In this document: piece by piece, positions 32,405-44,406 of the stretch
Layout: the number at the start of each line of letters is the position of its first letter
Numbering within the stretch: the first letter of the stretch is position 1
Origin: Avena insularis
Lineage: Eukaryota > Streptophyta > Magnoliopsida > Poales > Poaceae
Length of the DNA stretch: 64,000 nt
NCBI GenBank assembly: GCA_023614405.1
Contig: CM042685.1
Coordinates: 88,030,684-88,094,683, forward strand
Direction of reading: 5' to 3'
Position numbers and translations under genes: made by a program
The notes under the pieces: generated by a model
Database searches by the model: none
Told to the model about the DNA's origin: nothing
The model's input: the letters and a program-made list of their open reading frames with translations, nothing else

Positions 32405-34621
32405 TGTCAACACCCGGATTTTTAATCCCAGATGCCTGTTATGCCATACATCGCAATCCCAGGAATACCATTTTTGCAAGACATAACAGAATTAGATACC
32501 ATAGTACATCATCCATTACAAACCATACATAAGGTCTTACGCAAATAAGGACTCATGATCCAGTTCTTAATACAACTCAAGCAGCAGAATACGTAATAAT
32601 AACGGTAGCATGGGCGAATCTCCATCTTCGGGGTCACAGGCAATGCTGACGATGGGAGATGATCCTAGTTGTCGTAACCTTCCTGGGGTCCATCCTCTTG
32701 GTACTCCTCTTCATAGTCTGGCCATGGGAATAACCAGGAACAAAGCCATGAGTACTCCTTAAGTACTCGCAAACTAGTACTAACAAGTGAAGGGGGTTTT
32801 TGTAGTAAGACATAAGCTCTAGGGTTGTTTTGCAAAAATCCAGATTTACCTCTACTAAGTTCAGAAGCAACGAATGGTAGTTGAACATTTATAACACCTA
32901 AGTAGGAACTTGTATTTCATGCCACAACTCTGTCGTGGTCAAGTCAAATTCTCAATTCATTTCACAAGTCATTTTGAAAACATCTGACGAGGTAACAGTA
33001 TGGCCACTCCAACTGTCCATAACCGCGGACGCGGCTATTCGAATAGTTTGACACTCTGCAGAGATTGTACACTTTCATCACAACATTCGATACATCCGTC
33101 AGGAACAAAATCCTGAATTCACCATACTCAGTATGCGGATAATCAATCCTAACCTTTCGATTACACGCCCTAGTATAAGCACCTCTCCTGTGAGTTTGGC
33201 CTCCCAACCATGACCAACTGTCATCTTGGGTACTGCACAGGTGGACAATCTTCACAAGGTAGCCTCATCTCAGACCTTGTCCGGGAGGGAACTAATACTA
33301 AGGTATATAAGTTTCCAGTCAAGCCCTACCCATTCTTCAGGTATTGTGGTTGTACGGTAAAATTGGAATGGTATCGCATCCAGACAACCATCAGTTTTAT
33401 AAAGGGCTCAGGCTCATGCCTTAACATTTTCATCACCAAAATCATCTGGTGTTCGGAAACACATGTCAAAACATCTCAATAGAATGATCCATCATTCCAA
33501 GATTTTCATAACCATTTTTCAAAACATCTCAAGAGGCGGCGTCTTCAACGACGAGCGGTGGCTATGGGGCATGGGCGGTGAAATGGGCATGTCTGGCGGT
33601 CTCCTGTGATGGTGGGGAGCATGTTGGCGGGCGGCGAGGGTTCGAGGTGGTCTGGTTGAGTGGGAACGGCACGTGCTCTGTGGCGCACGTCGGCATGGTC
33701 GACAGTGGCACGGGCGCGGCGTTCCTGGCGGTTCTGGCTGCTGTCTGCGAGGCAGGGTTGGTCGAGAGGGGGCGGTGAGGCATGGGCTACCTCCCAGACA
33801 AGGTTGGCACGGCTAGTTCTTCCTCTAGCCTGCTGTCCACACTGGGGTGACATGGGTGCTCTCGGGCTGTTCACCATTGATGACATTGTCAAGCTTACAG
33901 TGGTGCTAGGGATTAGTTAGGGTCGTTACATGATCTACTAAGGCTAGTGGTGTCCAGAGAGGGAACAAGTTAGGCCCAAAACACTGCACACTATAGTGTT
34001 TTTATTTTGTTTGATTTGAATCTGCAAGGTGTTTGATGAAATGGCCGCATGATTTCAAGTTTTGAATTTTGAAAAGATTTTTGGTGGGTGTGCTAGGCAT
34101 GTGCTGGTGAGTCTGTGGATGCTTGGGTTTTGAAAGTTGAGCTTGTTTGAGTGGTTTTTGAAAAAGTGGGATCTTCCCATATGATATAGATTCAATCTTG
34201 AACTGTCCTTTAAACTATGCATTCAAATGTTTTTGGATGATCGAAAGGTGGGCCTTGGTACTTTGTTATGAGTACTATCAAGGGGTGTAAAGATCCAAAA
34301 AAGTTTCTGTTAAGTTTTGAAAGTTAGAGACAACCAAAGTAGGCATGGGAGTGAAATTGGCCAAAGTGACCATTCCCTTATTTTGTTTGTTTTGATTTAT
34401 TTGTCTTTGGTAAAAGTGTGGGATTGTTTAGATGATGTTGAATTCACCTAAGAATCATTTTCCAAGCAAAGAAACACACAAGCAAGGCAATTCAAAAGAA
34501 TCCAAATTTTAATGCACACACATATGGATGCTTTCATATTTTAATTGGAAAAGTTTTTGTTAACCCTAATTTTGATGATTAGAGTTTGATGATTTTAGTT
34601 TAATATTTTTGGGATGTTACA
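32405..34621 (-). repeat. LTR2 of element C (2217 bp, internally deleted)
   Basis: It matches LTR1 at both ends but lacks about 1.9 kb (LTR1 about 23590-25555), including the 139-bp repeat and most of the GC-rich block. The junction is near 33521-33535. It serves as 5' LTR for internal 1 and also lies directly before the 3' end of internal 2, with intact terminal TG and CA. Confidence 0.88.
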
Positions 34622-34679
34622 AACCTTCCCCCTTAAACAAAATCTCGTCCCAAGATTTGAAAAAGGACGAAAAGATTAC

Positions 34680-37133
34680 CTAGGATTTGAAGAGATCGGG
34701 AAACTCCATCCTGATGTGATCTTCGCGCTCCCAGGTAGCTTCCTATTCCGTGTGGTTGCTCCACTGAATCTTGAGAAACTTGATGCTTCGGGTTCTGGTG
34801 GTTCTGAAAGCTTCTTCGAAAATACGTATGGGTACTTCGGGATAGGTCAGGTCATCGTTGATCTCTATGGTTCGGTGATCGATATTCTTGAACACTACGG
34901 TCTTCTCCGGAACTTCGAGGCACTTGCGAAGTAATGAGATATGGAACACATTGTGCACGGCTGACATCTCTTCTGGTAGTTCCAATTGATACGGAACTTC
35001 TCCTCGACGGTTCAGAATCTTGAAGGGTCTGATATATCTGGGGGCTAACTTTCCTTTGAGTTGGAAACGCTGCATTCCTTTCAATGGCGACACTTTCAGA
35101 TATACAAAATCTCCTATGTTGAAGGCGAGGTCTCGACGTCTCTTGTCAGCGTAACTCTTCTTTCCTGACTGGGTTGTCTTGAGGTGCTCACGAATCTTGT
35201 GAACCTTCACTTCTGCTTCTCATAGGATGTCAGGTCCGAAGATCTGACTCTCTCTTACTTCTGACCAGGTCAAAGGGGTGCGACACTTCCTTCCATACAT
35301 GAATTCAAATGGGGACATTTGCAAACTAGCTTGATAACTATTGTTGTATGAAAATTCTGCGAACAGCAGACAATCTTCCCACTTAGATCCATATTCTAAT
35401 ACACAGGCTCTCTGCATATCTTCGAGTATTTGATTTACTCGCTCCGTTTGTCCATCGGTCTCAGGGTGATAAGCTGTGCTGAAATCTAGGCGGGTTCCTA
35501 AACCTTCTTGGACTTTCTTCCAGAATCTCGAGGTAAACTGAGTTCCTCGATCAGATACGATGTTCGTGGGGACTCCATGCAAACTAACGATTCTAGCAAT
35601 GTATAACTCCGCTAGCTTCGAACTCTGATATGTGGTCTTGAAGGGTAAGAAATGGGCGACTTTGGACAATCTGTCCACTATAACCCAGATAAAGTCATTT
35701 CCCCTACTAGAAGTAGGCAATCCAGTGATAAAGTCCATTCCAACGGAATCCCATTTCCATTTTCGGAATCTGCAATGGTTGCAACAATCCAGCGGGTCTT
35801 TGATGTCCTGCCTTGACTCGCTGACATATATCACACTTGGCGATATAGCTTCCGATTTCTCTCTTCATCTTATGCCACCAAAATTGCTCCTTCAAATCTT
35901 GATACATCTTAGTTCCTCCGGGGTGGATAGAATAAATAGTATCATGAGCTTCTTTCAAAATAACTTCCTTCAACTCAGAATCTGTGGGTACACAAAGGCG
36001 TCCTTTGTACCACAAAACTCCTTCTTCGTCTTTGGTGAATCCGGGTACTTTGCTTGTACCGATACGATGCTTGATTCCGTCGATACTAGCATTTCCTTTC
36101 TACGCCTCTTTGATCTGGCTGATCAAAGTGGGTTGAAGTTCGATGCTAGCCAAAAATACTTCACTCACTAATTCCATTCGAAAATGTTCCATCTCTTTGT
36201 GCAAGCTTGGTTGCTCGTTCAAAATCATGGAGTTCAAGCGGCACGGCAATCTGCTAAGGGCATCGGCTACCACATTGGCTTTACAAGGGTGATAGTGAAT
36301 GTCCAGGTCATAATCCTTGATTAGCTCAATCCATCTTCTCTGCCTCATATTCAGCTCCTTCTGAGTGAATATATACTTCAGGCTCTTGTGATCCAGATAA
36401 ATCTCACAACGGTTTCCCATCAGGTAATGCCTCCATGTATTTAGGGCTAGAACTACGGCTGCGAGTTCGAGGTCATGGGTTCGGTAATTTTGCTCATGTT
36501 GTTTCAATTGTCGGGATAGATAAGATATAACCTTGCCTTCTTGAATTAGCACACATCCGAGACCTATCTTGGATGCATCACAATACACATCGAAGGGCTT
36601 CGTGATATCCGGCATGATTAAGATTGGGGATGAAATCAATCTCCTCTTGAGTTCTTGAAAACTCGCTTCACATTTGTCTGTCCATTCAAACTTCTTGTCC
36701 TTCTTCAGCAATTGGGTCATGGGTCGGGCGATACTCGAGAATCCTTCTACAAACTTGCGGTAATATCCCGCCAATCCGAGAAATGCATGAACTTGGGTTT
36801 GAGTGGTTGGGGCTTGCCAATCTTCGACATCTTTCACCTTTGCAGGGTCAACGGCAATTCCTCCGGCTGATACAGTGTGGCCGAGGAATCCTACCTCCTG
36901 TAACCAGAATTCACATTTGCTAAACTTGGCATACAATTGATGCTCTCTAAGGGTTCCAAGAATGGTCCTTAGGTGCATCTCATGTTCTTCCTCAGATTTG
37001 GAATGAATCAGAATGTCATCGATGAAAACAACGACAAACTTATCCAGGAAGTCCATAAAAATCTTATTCATGAGATTCATGAAATAAGCGGGGGCATTGG
37101 TTAATCCAAAGGACATGACAGTGTACTCATATA
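34680..37133 (-). pseudogene. Element C copy 2 pol (partial): RT, RNase H, integrase, chromodomain-like tail
   Basis: This is a second, better preserved copy of the same pol, truncated at about 37133 inside RT. The catalytic FIDD is intact ([10 protein letters not shown]). RT and RNase H read openly from 37116 to a TAG at 36100-36102 (best read as CAG to TAG). It shares with copy 1 the extra A (35760-35763) that shifts the frame before [13 protein letters not shown]. Integrase is open through TAYHPETDGQTERVNQILED, where copy 1 has a stop, and ends at TGA 35220-35222 (CGA to TGA). The chromodomain-like tail follows, with a TAG at 34743-34745. Gag and the upstream ORF are missing. Confidence 0.88.
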
Positions 37134-37279
37134 ATCCAGATTCCAGCAGTCCATCCTCCAGGAATCATCAAACATGCATAAATAGATGAAAAGCCATAAG
37201 TAATACCTCATAATAAGAAACATATCAATGAATAGAGGTAAATTATGATATAGAATGCTGATGCAAATTGGGTGTATCA
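37134..37279 (-). repeat. Terminal piece of an A/B-family LTR
   Basis: It matches about 43065-43213 of the complete LTR and ends GTATCA. Together with 21819-22473 it may represent one LTR split by element C, with about 700 bp deleted. Confidence 0.75.
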
Positions 37280-38171
37280 TGTACAGGTGCAATGTTGAAA
37301 GCGTTCCTCGTGACAACATGGTTCTGCTAATTCCAACGTATAGGTGCAAGCATATACAACTTCGATGACACAATGGTTCAAGTTTATTAGGGGCAAGAAA
37401 ATAAGGTGTGCCATCAAGTTCGTGAGAGCTTTACTAACTAGTTTTCACATAACAAAATAATTTTTAATTTGAAAGATAGATGAATCTTGAGAATTTACTT
37501 GGAATAGCATTAATGCTAATAGGCAGATATGGTGGAAACAAATGGCACATGTTTTGGTTTAAAGGATTGGATGCATGAGAAGTAATCCCTCTCAGCACAG
37601 GTTTTTGGCTAGCAAGGCTGGGTAGCAAGCAAAAGAGTTGAAGGAAACAAGCAAACATACAAGTAATAAACCCAAACATGCAATCCTCCTTGAAGACACA
37701 AAAGATCTTAAATAAAGAATACTAAGCTTATGAGCCAATCAAGAAAGAAAATAAATGATACAAAATACCTATAAGCTTTTTCTCTTTTCCTTTCAAACCC
37801 CAAAAACTATTTCTACTAACCAGAGCTCAGTTTGCCAACATCAATTTAGATCTACTTGATACTCCCAAAGTGATACCAATACTGATCAACAAGGTCAATC
37901 ATTTAATAGAGAGTGCAAACTAAAATAAGAAGTGCAAAAAGTAAAAGATGAAACTTCTCATTAATATTCCATAAAGGAAATCACACCAAGGGATACATAG
38001 CTAACCAACTAAATTAGAGATACTTCCACAATGCAAACCAACCTATAAAATAACTTCTCTACCCAAGATATGACTCTAATAAAAAGGTAAAAGATAAAAG
38101 ATAATGATGTGATACCGCAACACTCCCCCAAGCTTGGAACAAGCCAAGGGGATGCCAAACCGGATGATGAA
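37280..38171 (-). other. 3' non-coding region of copy B
   Basis: AT-rich, alignable to 17440-18334 in copy A. No gene seen. Confidence 0.65.
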
Positions 38172-38705
38172 TTACTCCTTCGATGGTGGTGGCATTCTCT
38201 TGATAAGCTCTTCAATCATTTCCCTCAATTCCTCAATATCGAAGGTTAGAGTATGAATCAACTCTAAATTATGCTCAATACAGCTCATGATCATGTCAGA
38301 CCGAGAATCCCATTCCTTTTTATTCTTTACCCACTCTTCCTTCTTAGTGTGTTCCTTCCCTGCAGGTTTAGAACGAGGCAGATCCCAAACAGAGGGCAAA
38401 CTCCCTTGGTGCACCTTTTCGTATTGTTGATCAATTATGAGAGTATGGAAGGGGTTCTTGGTGTGTGAAGGAAGTGACCATGGAGCGAGGATATGACGTG
38501 GGGTTTTACGTCCTGTAGACATCTGTGTTGTCCTACTAAGATTGGTAGGGTTTGCCACCACTCCAATGCTTGCAATGGTAGCGCGGGTGTCTAGATGCTC
38601 TTCCTCCTTCATGTCTTCTTCATCCCCAACCAAGATCTCCTCCTCCTTGGGGTTTTAAAGATCATCTTCCACGGGCTTCTTGCCTTTGTCGTTGGCGGAT
38701 ACCAT
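38172..38705 (-). pseudogene. Extra 3' ORF of copy B (coiled-coil protein)
   Basis: The ATG at 38705 opens MVSANDKGKKPVEDDL, then a TAA, then NPKEEEILVGDEED. From 38633 the frame is open to the stop at 38172-38174. It contains RATIASIGVVANPTNLSRTTQM, a Ser/Pro-rich middle and a C-terminal helix (CIEHNLELIHTLTFDIEELREMIEELIKRMPPPSKE, given here in outline by its conserved EELRxxIEELIxRxPPP core). The matching N- and C-termini in copy A show this is a conserved gene of the family. It is not recognised; a structural or env-position protein is possible. Confidence 0.6.
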
Positions 38706-39656
38706 GGTGCTCTAAACTTGAGAAGATTTCGTCACAGAAACAGATCAAAACAAAAACACGACGAGAACACGATATACGAACCTCGGGGGATCCAGGGGTT
38801 ATATATTACAAAGTTATATGACATAATGATGGTACTGTGCAAAAATGAGGAGGATACGGACTCCAGGGGGCTCACACCCCTATAGGCGCGACCAGCTAGG
38901 GCCCGCTCCTAGGATGGGTGTGGCCCACCTGCCCTCCGTTTACTCCTCTGTTTCGTCTAGTAACCTTCCGTATGTAATAAAAACATCAAAAATATAAAAA
39001 GATAAGGTTTTTACGAACCTTTCAGTTTGTAGCACTTTTACCTATTCAAAAACGGACTCTGCAGATTCCTCGTCTCCATCTCCTGAAAATTCCTTTCATA
39101 CAAGGCCTTACACAAACCTCATTGGCTACATTAATGTATGCAAAAACAATAAAACTTTAGGTTCAAACTTCAACTGAAATCCATCAAAAAAAATCTACTG
39201 TAGCAACTCCTTTCCAAAATCCCAAAAAGAATCTGAAAGGGAATCAATATAACATGCAAAGGCAAATGATGGCAGCAATCTGTCAAAACAGACCAGAAGG
39301 TAAAGATTGATTTTTTCGAAAAACTTTTGTTGCTCAAATCAAAAAGTGCAAAACTAATGAAAGTTTAATAACAACTTGGAGAACAAGCATAGAAAATTAC
39401 AGCTTCGTTCGATGTAATGAGCTCCTTCACAAATTTTTATAATGCAGCAAAAAAATCTATCCCAGGACAGCCACTTTTCACAACTCCTCTACTTCTCAAA
39501 AGTAGTTGATCTTGACACAAAAACCAAAACAAAAAGGATAATGGGCAGTTATTTATGAGGTAATAACTTCTAAGAATCAACAAAACTATTGGGTTATCTC
39601 CCAAGAAGTACTTTTCTTTAATGCCTTTAAGTTAGGCTTGATAATTTCAAAGATGC
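38706..39656 (-). other. Spacer between protease and extra ORF of copy B
   Basis: No RT, RNase H or integrase motif. It corresponds to 18865-19769 in copy A. Confidence 0.6.
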
Positions 39657-41590
39657 TTACATAGGAGATATAGATTTGAAGTGAAAGAGAGCATCAAGAA
39701 GCAAATATCCAACATATTTGAGTCTAACCCATTTCCTATGCAAGGGAGTCTCATGAGAAAACAAATTGTTAAAACAAAAGGACACTAGCATAGGAAGACA
39801 AACCAAATGCAACTTCAAAGCTTTCAACATAAAACGGGGAAACTTAATAATATTGAGATGCATAAAACCATGTTTCCCTCTCTCATAATAACTTTCAGTA
39901 GCACTTTGAATAAAGTTGACAATATAACTGTCACAGGAAACAACTTTACCACTAGAATGAGCATCCTTACGATCATTAAAAAGAGTTCTAAGGTCATAAA
40001 TTGGATCAATAGAAGCAAGTTGTTCAACCATGAAATCTTCATTAGGCAAACTATTTTCATAAGGAGCTTTAGAAAATTTGTAAAAGTTAAACTCATAAGA
40101 ATCTCCATAAAACATAGTTAAAACTTTCTCCTTCTTACAATCTATAATCGCTCCACAAGTGTTTAGAAAGGGTCTACCAAAAATGATAGGAAAAGTTTTA
40201 CTAGCTATTGAACCAAGTACTAGAAAATCAGCGGGATACTTAATCTTACCGTAGAGGACTTCCACATCTCTTATAATACCAATAGGGCAAATGGTTTCCT
40301 TATTAGCAAGGTGAATAACCACATTAATGTCCTCAAGCTCACAAGGACCAATTTCATGCATAATTTCCCTATAAAGCTCATAAGTAATAGCACTAGAACT
40401 AGCACAAATATCACATAAACCATAGTAGCAATGATCACCAATTATAACAGAAAGCACAAGGACACTAGTTTTTCTAGCTTTACTAGGATAAGAGACAATA
40501 TTAGAAGCGTCTTCACAGAAGAAAATGTGCCCAACTTCTATGTTTTTAGTGACAAGATCTTTCTCAATGGCTACTATAGGTTCAATATTTATTTGCTCAT
40601 CAGGTTCCACCGTTTTATTTGTACCTTTGTCATCCGCACTAATTATCATAGAATACTCCTTTACCTTAGCTGGGAGAGGTGTTTTCTCGACATAAGGTTC
40701 AACCAAAGTATGATTAATTGTAAAAACTTCAGTATTTGTAGCAGAAACATGATTAACAACATCTTTATAAGGTGCATGGTACTTGGTCCACTTTTTTTCG
40801 GAATTTCTATGTAAGAGGCAAAAGCCTTAAAACAATTGGGAATACTTTGAGAATCAAGACCATACTCAGTACTAATATCACGGAAGTCATCAGTTCCCAT
40901 AAAAGATTTAATGCATTCATAATCATAGTTTATACCTGACTTTCTTCCTTTGTCATTCTCCCATGCTTTAGTGTTCTCCTGAATACGGTCTAGGAGATCC
41001 CATTTAGCTTCTTCCTTCATACGTGTAAATGATCCAGCACAAGAAGCATCTAGTAAATCTTTATCATCAAGAGAAACCCTAGCATAATAGTTATTGATAA
41101 TAATATTGTTAGGGAGTTCATGAATAGGACATTTAATCATTATTAACTTCAATCTCCCCCAAGATTGAGCTGTACTCTCTCCATAATGAGGCCAAAAGTT
41201 ATATATTAGATTCATATCCTTATGAATCTCACTAGGAGGATAGAATTTAGAATAAAAGAGATGTACTATTTCCTCCCATTCCATGGATTGTCCATTCTTC
41301 AGCAGCTTATACCATTCTTCAGCTCTTTCTTTCAATGATATAGAGAGTAACTTCTTCTTCACCTATTCAGGTGTGATACATGCACACTTAAACAACCTGC
41401 ATAATTCATGGATAAAAAGCAAGTGATCACCAGGGTGGACAGTTCCATCCCCTAAATAATAATTATTCATAACACGATCAACAATACTTGTAGGTATCTT
41501 AAAAGGGCCTATCTCAATAGGTGGTGGTTCATCTACTACACTAACAATGGTAGTAGTTTTCCCAAATAGAAAACCATGTGGGTTATCCAT
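39657..41590 (-). pseudogene. Gag-protease of copy B
   Basis: Gag starts at ATG 41590 (MDNPHGFLFGKTTTIV). A TAG near 41363 replaces the Gln of TPEQVKKK. The rest of gag is open to a frameshift in an A-run at 40792-40798 (IPKK/KW). The protease frame 40706-39657 is uninterrupted (349 codons): it has the acidic linker KTVEPDEQINIEPIVAIEKD, an active site reading DICASSSAI where copy A has DIGAS, and IIFGRPFLNTCGAIIDCKKEKVLT. The Gly-to-Cys change beside the catalytic Asp should damage the protease. The C-terminus ends LLLDALFHFKSISPM with no RT following. Confidence 0.82.
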
Positions 41591-41679
41591 ATTGGAAACA
41601 AAGTAACAAACAACAATAAAAAACAATACTTATGGTAAAAGATTCCTTTACTAGTTTCACTCTTCAATAGCCCTTCACT

Positions 41680-41696
41680 CCCCAGCAATAGTGCCA
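41680..41696 (-). other. Decayed primer binding site of copy B
   Basis: It differs from the copy A site (21791-21807) at four of 17 bases, all transitions of the C-to-T/G-to-A type. Confidence 0.7.
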
Positions 41697-41707
41697 GAAA
41701 GTAGTCT

Positions 41708-43213
41708 TGATTACCCACAAGTATAGGGGGTGTATCGTAGAACTTTGATAAATAGGAGTGTCGATCCCAACAAGGAGCAGAAGGTGTTGACTAGTGGTAT
41801 GGAGCAGGAAATCTCTGTAAATACTTAACAAATGGATTTTTAGGGGTTTTCTGATTAAGCAAGGAAATAAAGTGCAAGTAAATAAAGAAAACAAATAATT
41901 GCAGCAAGTGGCCCAATCCTTTCTTAGCAAAGGACAAGTCGGTGGAAATACTAATGAGGACCAAACGTTCTTGAGGACACATGGGAATACCGTTAAGTGC
42001 TTTCGTTTCATATAGTTGATTAATCTTATTTGGCTTTATAAGTGTTGTGTGGGTGAACCAGTGTTAATGTATGTACCTTACTTGGACTAATAAATACTTG
42101 TGATTAAACCCCTTGCAAGCATCCGCAACTACAAGAAAGCAATTAAGATATAAACCTAACCATAGAGTTAAACTCTGAGATCCTACACTCCCTTGTGCAA
42201 AGGTTTCCTAATGGGCATCGAGGTTTATGTCACTTTGGCAACCCCACAATTAGTAGCCAAATACACAATGCACTCCCCTAGGCCTATAAATGGTGAAATA
42301 TCATGTAGTCGACGATCACATGACACCACTAGAAGAATAGCACCACAACTTAAATATTAAACCATTGAATAATACCTCAACACAAATCCAGTACTAACAA
42401 CATGACTTCTCCCATGTCCTCAAGAACTAAAGGAACTACTCACGAGACATCATATGGATCAAGATCAAAATGTATGATAATGGATAACAATCTAACATAA
42501 ACAATAATTCAATGGTTCAACTCACAAGCATCAACTACAATAGTAATCAACATCGGGAAAGTTTCCCCTAAGAACTTTGCAAGATTCAACACATTTGTTA
42601 CAGCGGGATGGAGTGGAGTTGATGGTGCTGGTGGAGATGATGGTGTGGATGATGATGATAATGATCCCGATGAAGTCTAGCTTCATGATGGTGTTGATGG
42701 CGACGATCTTCCCTCTCTAGGAAGGAATTTCCCCGGCAGAAATCTATCTGCCGGAGACCTCTTTCTCTCTCGGTGTTTTCCGCCTCGCAGAGGCGGAGGA
42801 ATCTTTCTGTGTTCGCTTCCCGTGTATTAGGGTATCGAGGAGAAGATATAGGGGAGAGGGAGGAGCCAGAGGTGGGCCAGGATGGCCATACCCCCTATAA
42901 GCACGGCCTAGGGTGGCCCGCGCCTGGGGGTGTGGGCCCTCTGTGGCCCAACTCCTCCTCCCATTCTGGAATCCTTCGTCTTCTGGGAAAATATGATTTT
43001 CCATAGTTTTTATGGTATTTTCTGATCTTCACGAAATTGAGTCAAAACACCGCTTTTTTCCATCAGAATCCTGACTCCGGCAGTTCATCCTCCAAGAGTC
43101 ATCCAACATACAAAAACAGATGAAAAGACATAAGTAAAACCTCTTAATATGAAATATATCAATGAATAGAGGCAAATTATGATATAAAATGGTGATGCAA
43201 ATTGGACACATCA
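41708..43213 (-). repeat. 5' LTR of copy B (1506 bp)
   Basis: It starts TGATTACCCACAAGTATAGGGGG and ends GACACATCA. The first 650 bp match 21819-22473 and the last 150 match 37134-37279. No gene is supported inside; the GC-rich patch at 42700-42990 gives only chance frames. Confidence 0.85.
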
Positions 43214-43484
43214 GTCATACCAAGTTATGAATAGAACAATGCAAGTAAACATTTATATGACATGCTACAAACTATTAGCAGGATGGAACTAATCATAAGA
43301 GAGCAAGAACTATTAAGCATCCATTAAATAACATACACCCTACACGAACAAACTAAGCATGCCCATAATGATGAGTATATGTACAAAAATGAAAACAAAT
43401 AGAGTTCATACCAGTCTCTTACCACACCTCGAGTTGTCATAAATCATCATTGCCGTTCACTTGTGTCATGGGAATGGCCATGGG
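43214..43484. other. Unassigned AT-rich stretch
   Basis: Nothing recognised. It could be internal sequence of an older element into which copy B inserted. Confidence 0.4.
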
Positions 43485-43952
43485 AGATGCTACGATTGGC
43501 AGCGAGTTGTAGAATGAGGGGCAAGGGTGGCCAGCCATCTGCGGTGCGAGATGAGGGCAAAGACACAGGGGTTTACCCAGGTTCGCCCCCCGGTGGGTAA
43601 ATACCTAATCCTGCTAGATTGTATTGATGATAGATTACAAAGGTCGAGCTCAGCAGCTACGAGGAGAGTCGATGGGGTGTATGATGGAACGTAAGTGCGA
43701 TGCGTGCCCTCGGGAGATTTATATAGGATCACCTCTCTAGGGTTTACAGATCTACAATAGAGTTAGATAAGGACTCGGAGGGTTTTGACCTAATCCGACT
43801 GGGCCTACCTATGCTTTTGGGCCTTCAGCATCCAGTCGCCTGGCTTCCTCTTGGGTCATGGTCTAGTCGTTGCCCTGCAGGCCCACTCGCTAGGAGTATG
43901 ATCCAGTAGGGAACGTCCTGCTAGGTATACCCCACTCGGCATATCCCCATCA
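43485..43952 (-). repeat. Probable solo LTR of another Gypsy
   Basis: Organised like the LTR at 14779-15288: AGACACAGGGGTTTACCCAGGTTCG early, a minus-strand TATA-like TATATAAA near 43723, and an end ATATCCCCATCA. TG...CA ends are guessed at 43485 and 43952. No internal region follows. Confidence 0.45.
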
Positions 43953-44406
43953 GTAGTCCTAGAGGCCGTCGTTGATTCATCACAGGTATTCTTTTGCATT
44001 CAGAGTATTCGGGTCCAATTTGGACGCCTAGTCGAATCGGAGATGGAATCCTTCAAAGAGAGAAAGAATCTATAGTATGTAACTTCAGTCGCAATATCAG
44101 CGACTAGTCGACTCGCCAATTTGGCAAGTAGTCTAATCGCATCTTTGGTGAATGGGTCGACGAGTCGAGTAGATGAAGTTGGACCGTCAGCTTGGTCAAA
44201 CTAGCCATTGGGTAACCCAACGGTTATATCGGCGTAATCACCGCACGATAACGGCTCCCCTAAATTAGCGGGAACCAACCCTATATAAGGAGAGTGACGG
44301 GTGAGTTGCGAGCATTCCTCCAATTTCCTCCATCTCTGCCCGTCCTTCAGTCTCCCATCCCTCCAGAACCTCCAGAGCAATCCAGCGAGACCAGATCCTC
44401 GATCCA
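43953..44406 (+). promoter_or_regulatory. Upstream region of the PF04195-type gene, with TATA box
   Basis: TATATAAGG at 44283-44291 lies about 120 bp before the ATG at 44407. A CT-rich leader (CTCCATCTCTGCCCG...) typical of grass 5' UTRs follows. The stretch before 44200 may be LTR-derived. Confidence 0.5.

Larger units (their letters stand above)
22474..37133 (-). mobile_element. Chromodomain-type Gypsy (element C): LTR-internal-LTR-partial internal
   Basis: LTR1 22474-26599, internal 1 26600-32404, LTR2 32405-34621, internal 2 34622-37133 (truncated), all minus strand. The internal order is an upstream ORF, gag, protease, RT, RNase H, integrase with chromodomain-like tail. LTRs start TGTCAACACCCGG and end GGGATGTTACA. 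The right end of internal 2 is fused at about 37133 to an LTR tail of the A/B family, so the expected right LTR and target duplication are lost. A Tekay/Del-type chromovirus is the likely lineage (inference from the integrase tail and the Met primer site). Confidence 0.88.
37134..43213 (-). mobile_element. Non-autonomous Gypsy element, copy B
   Basis: Same family and order as copy A: right LTR 41708-43213, decayed PBS 41680-41696, gag-protease 41590-39657, spacer, extra ORF 38705-38172, 3' region, and a 146-bp LTR tail at 37134-37279. There is no RT or integrase. No PPT is visible beside the left LTR tail, so that junction is probably a deletion. Confidence 0.82.
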
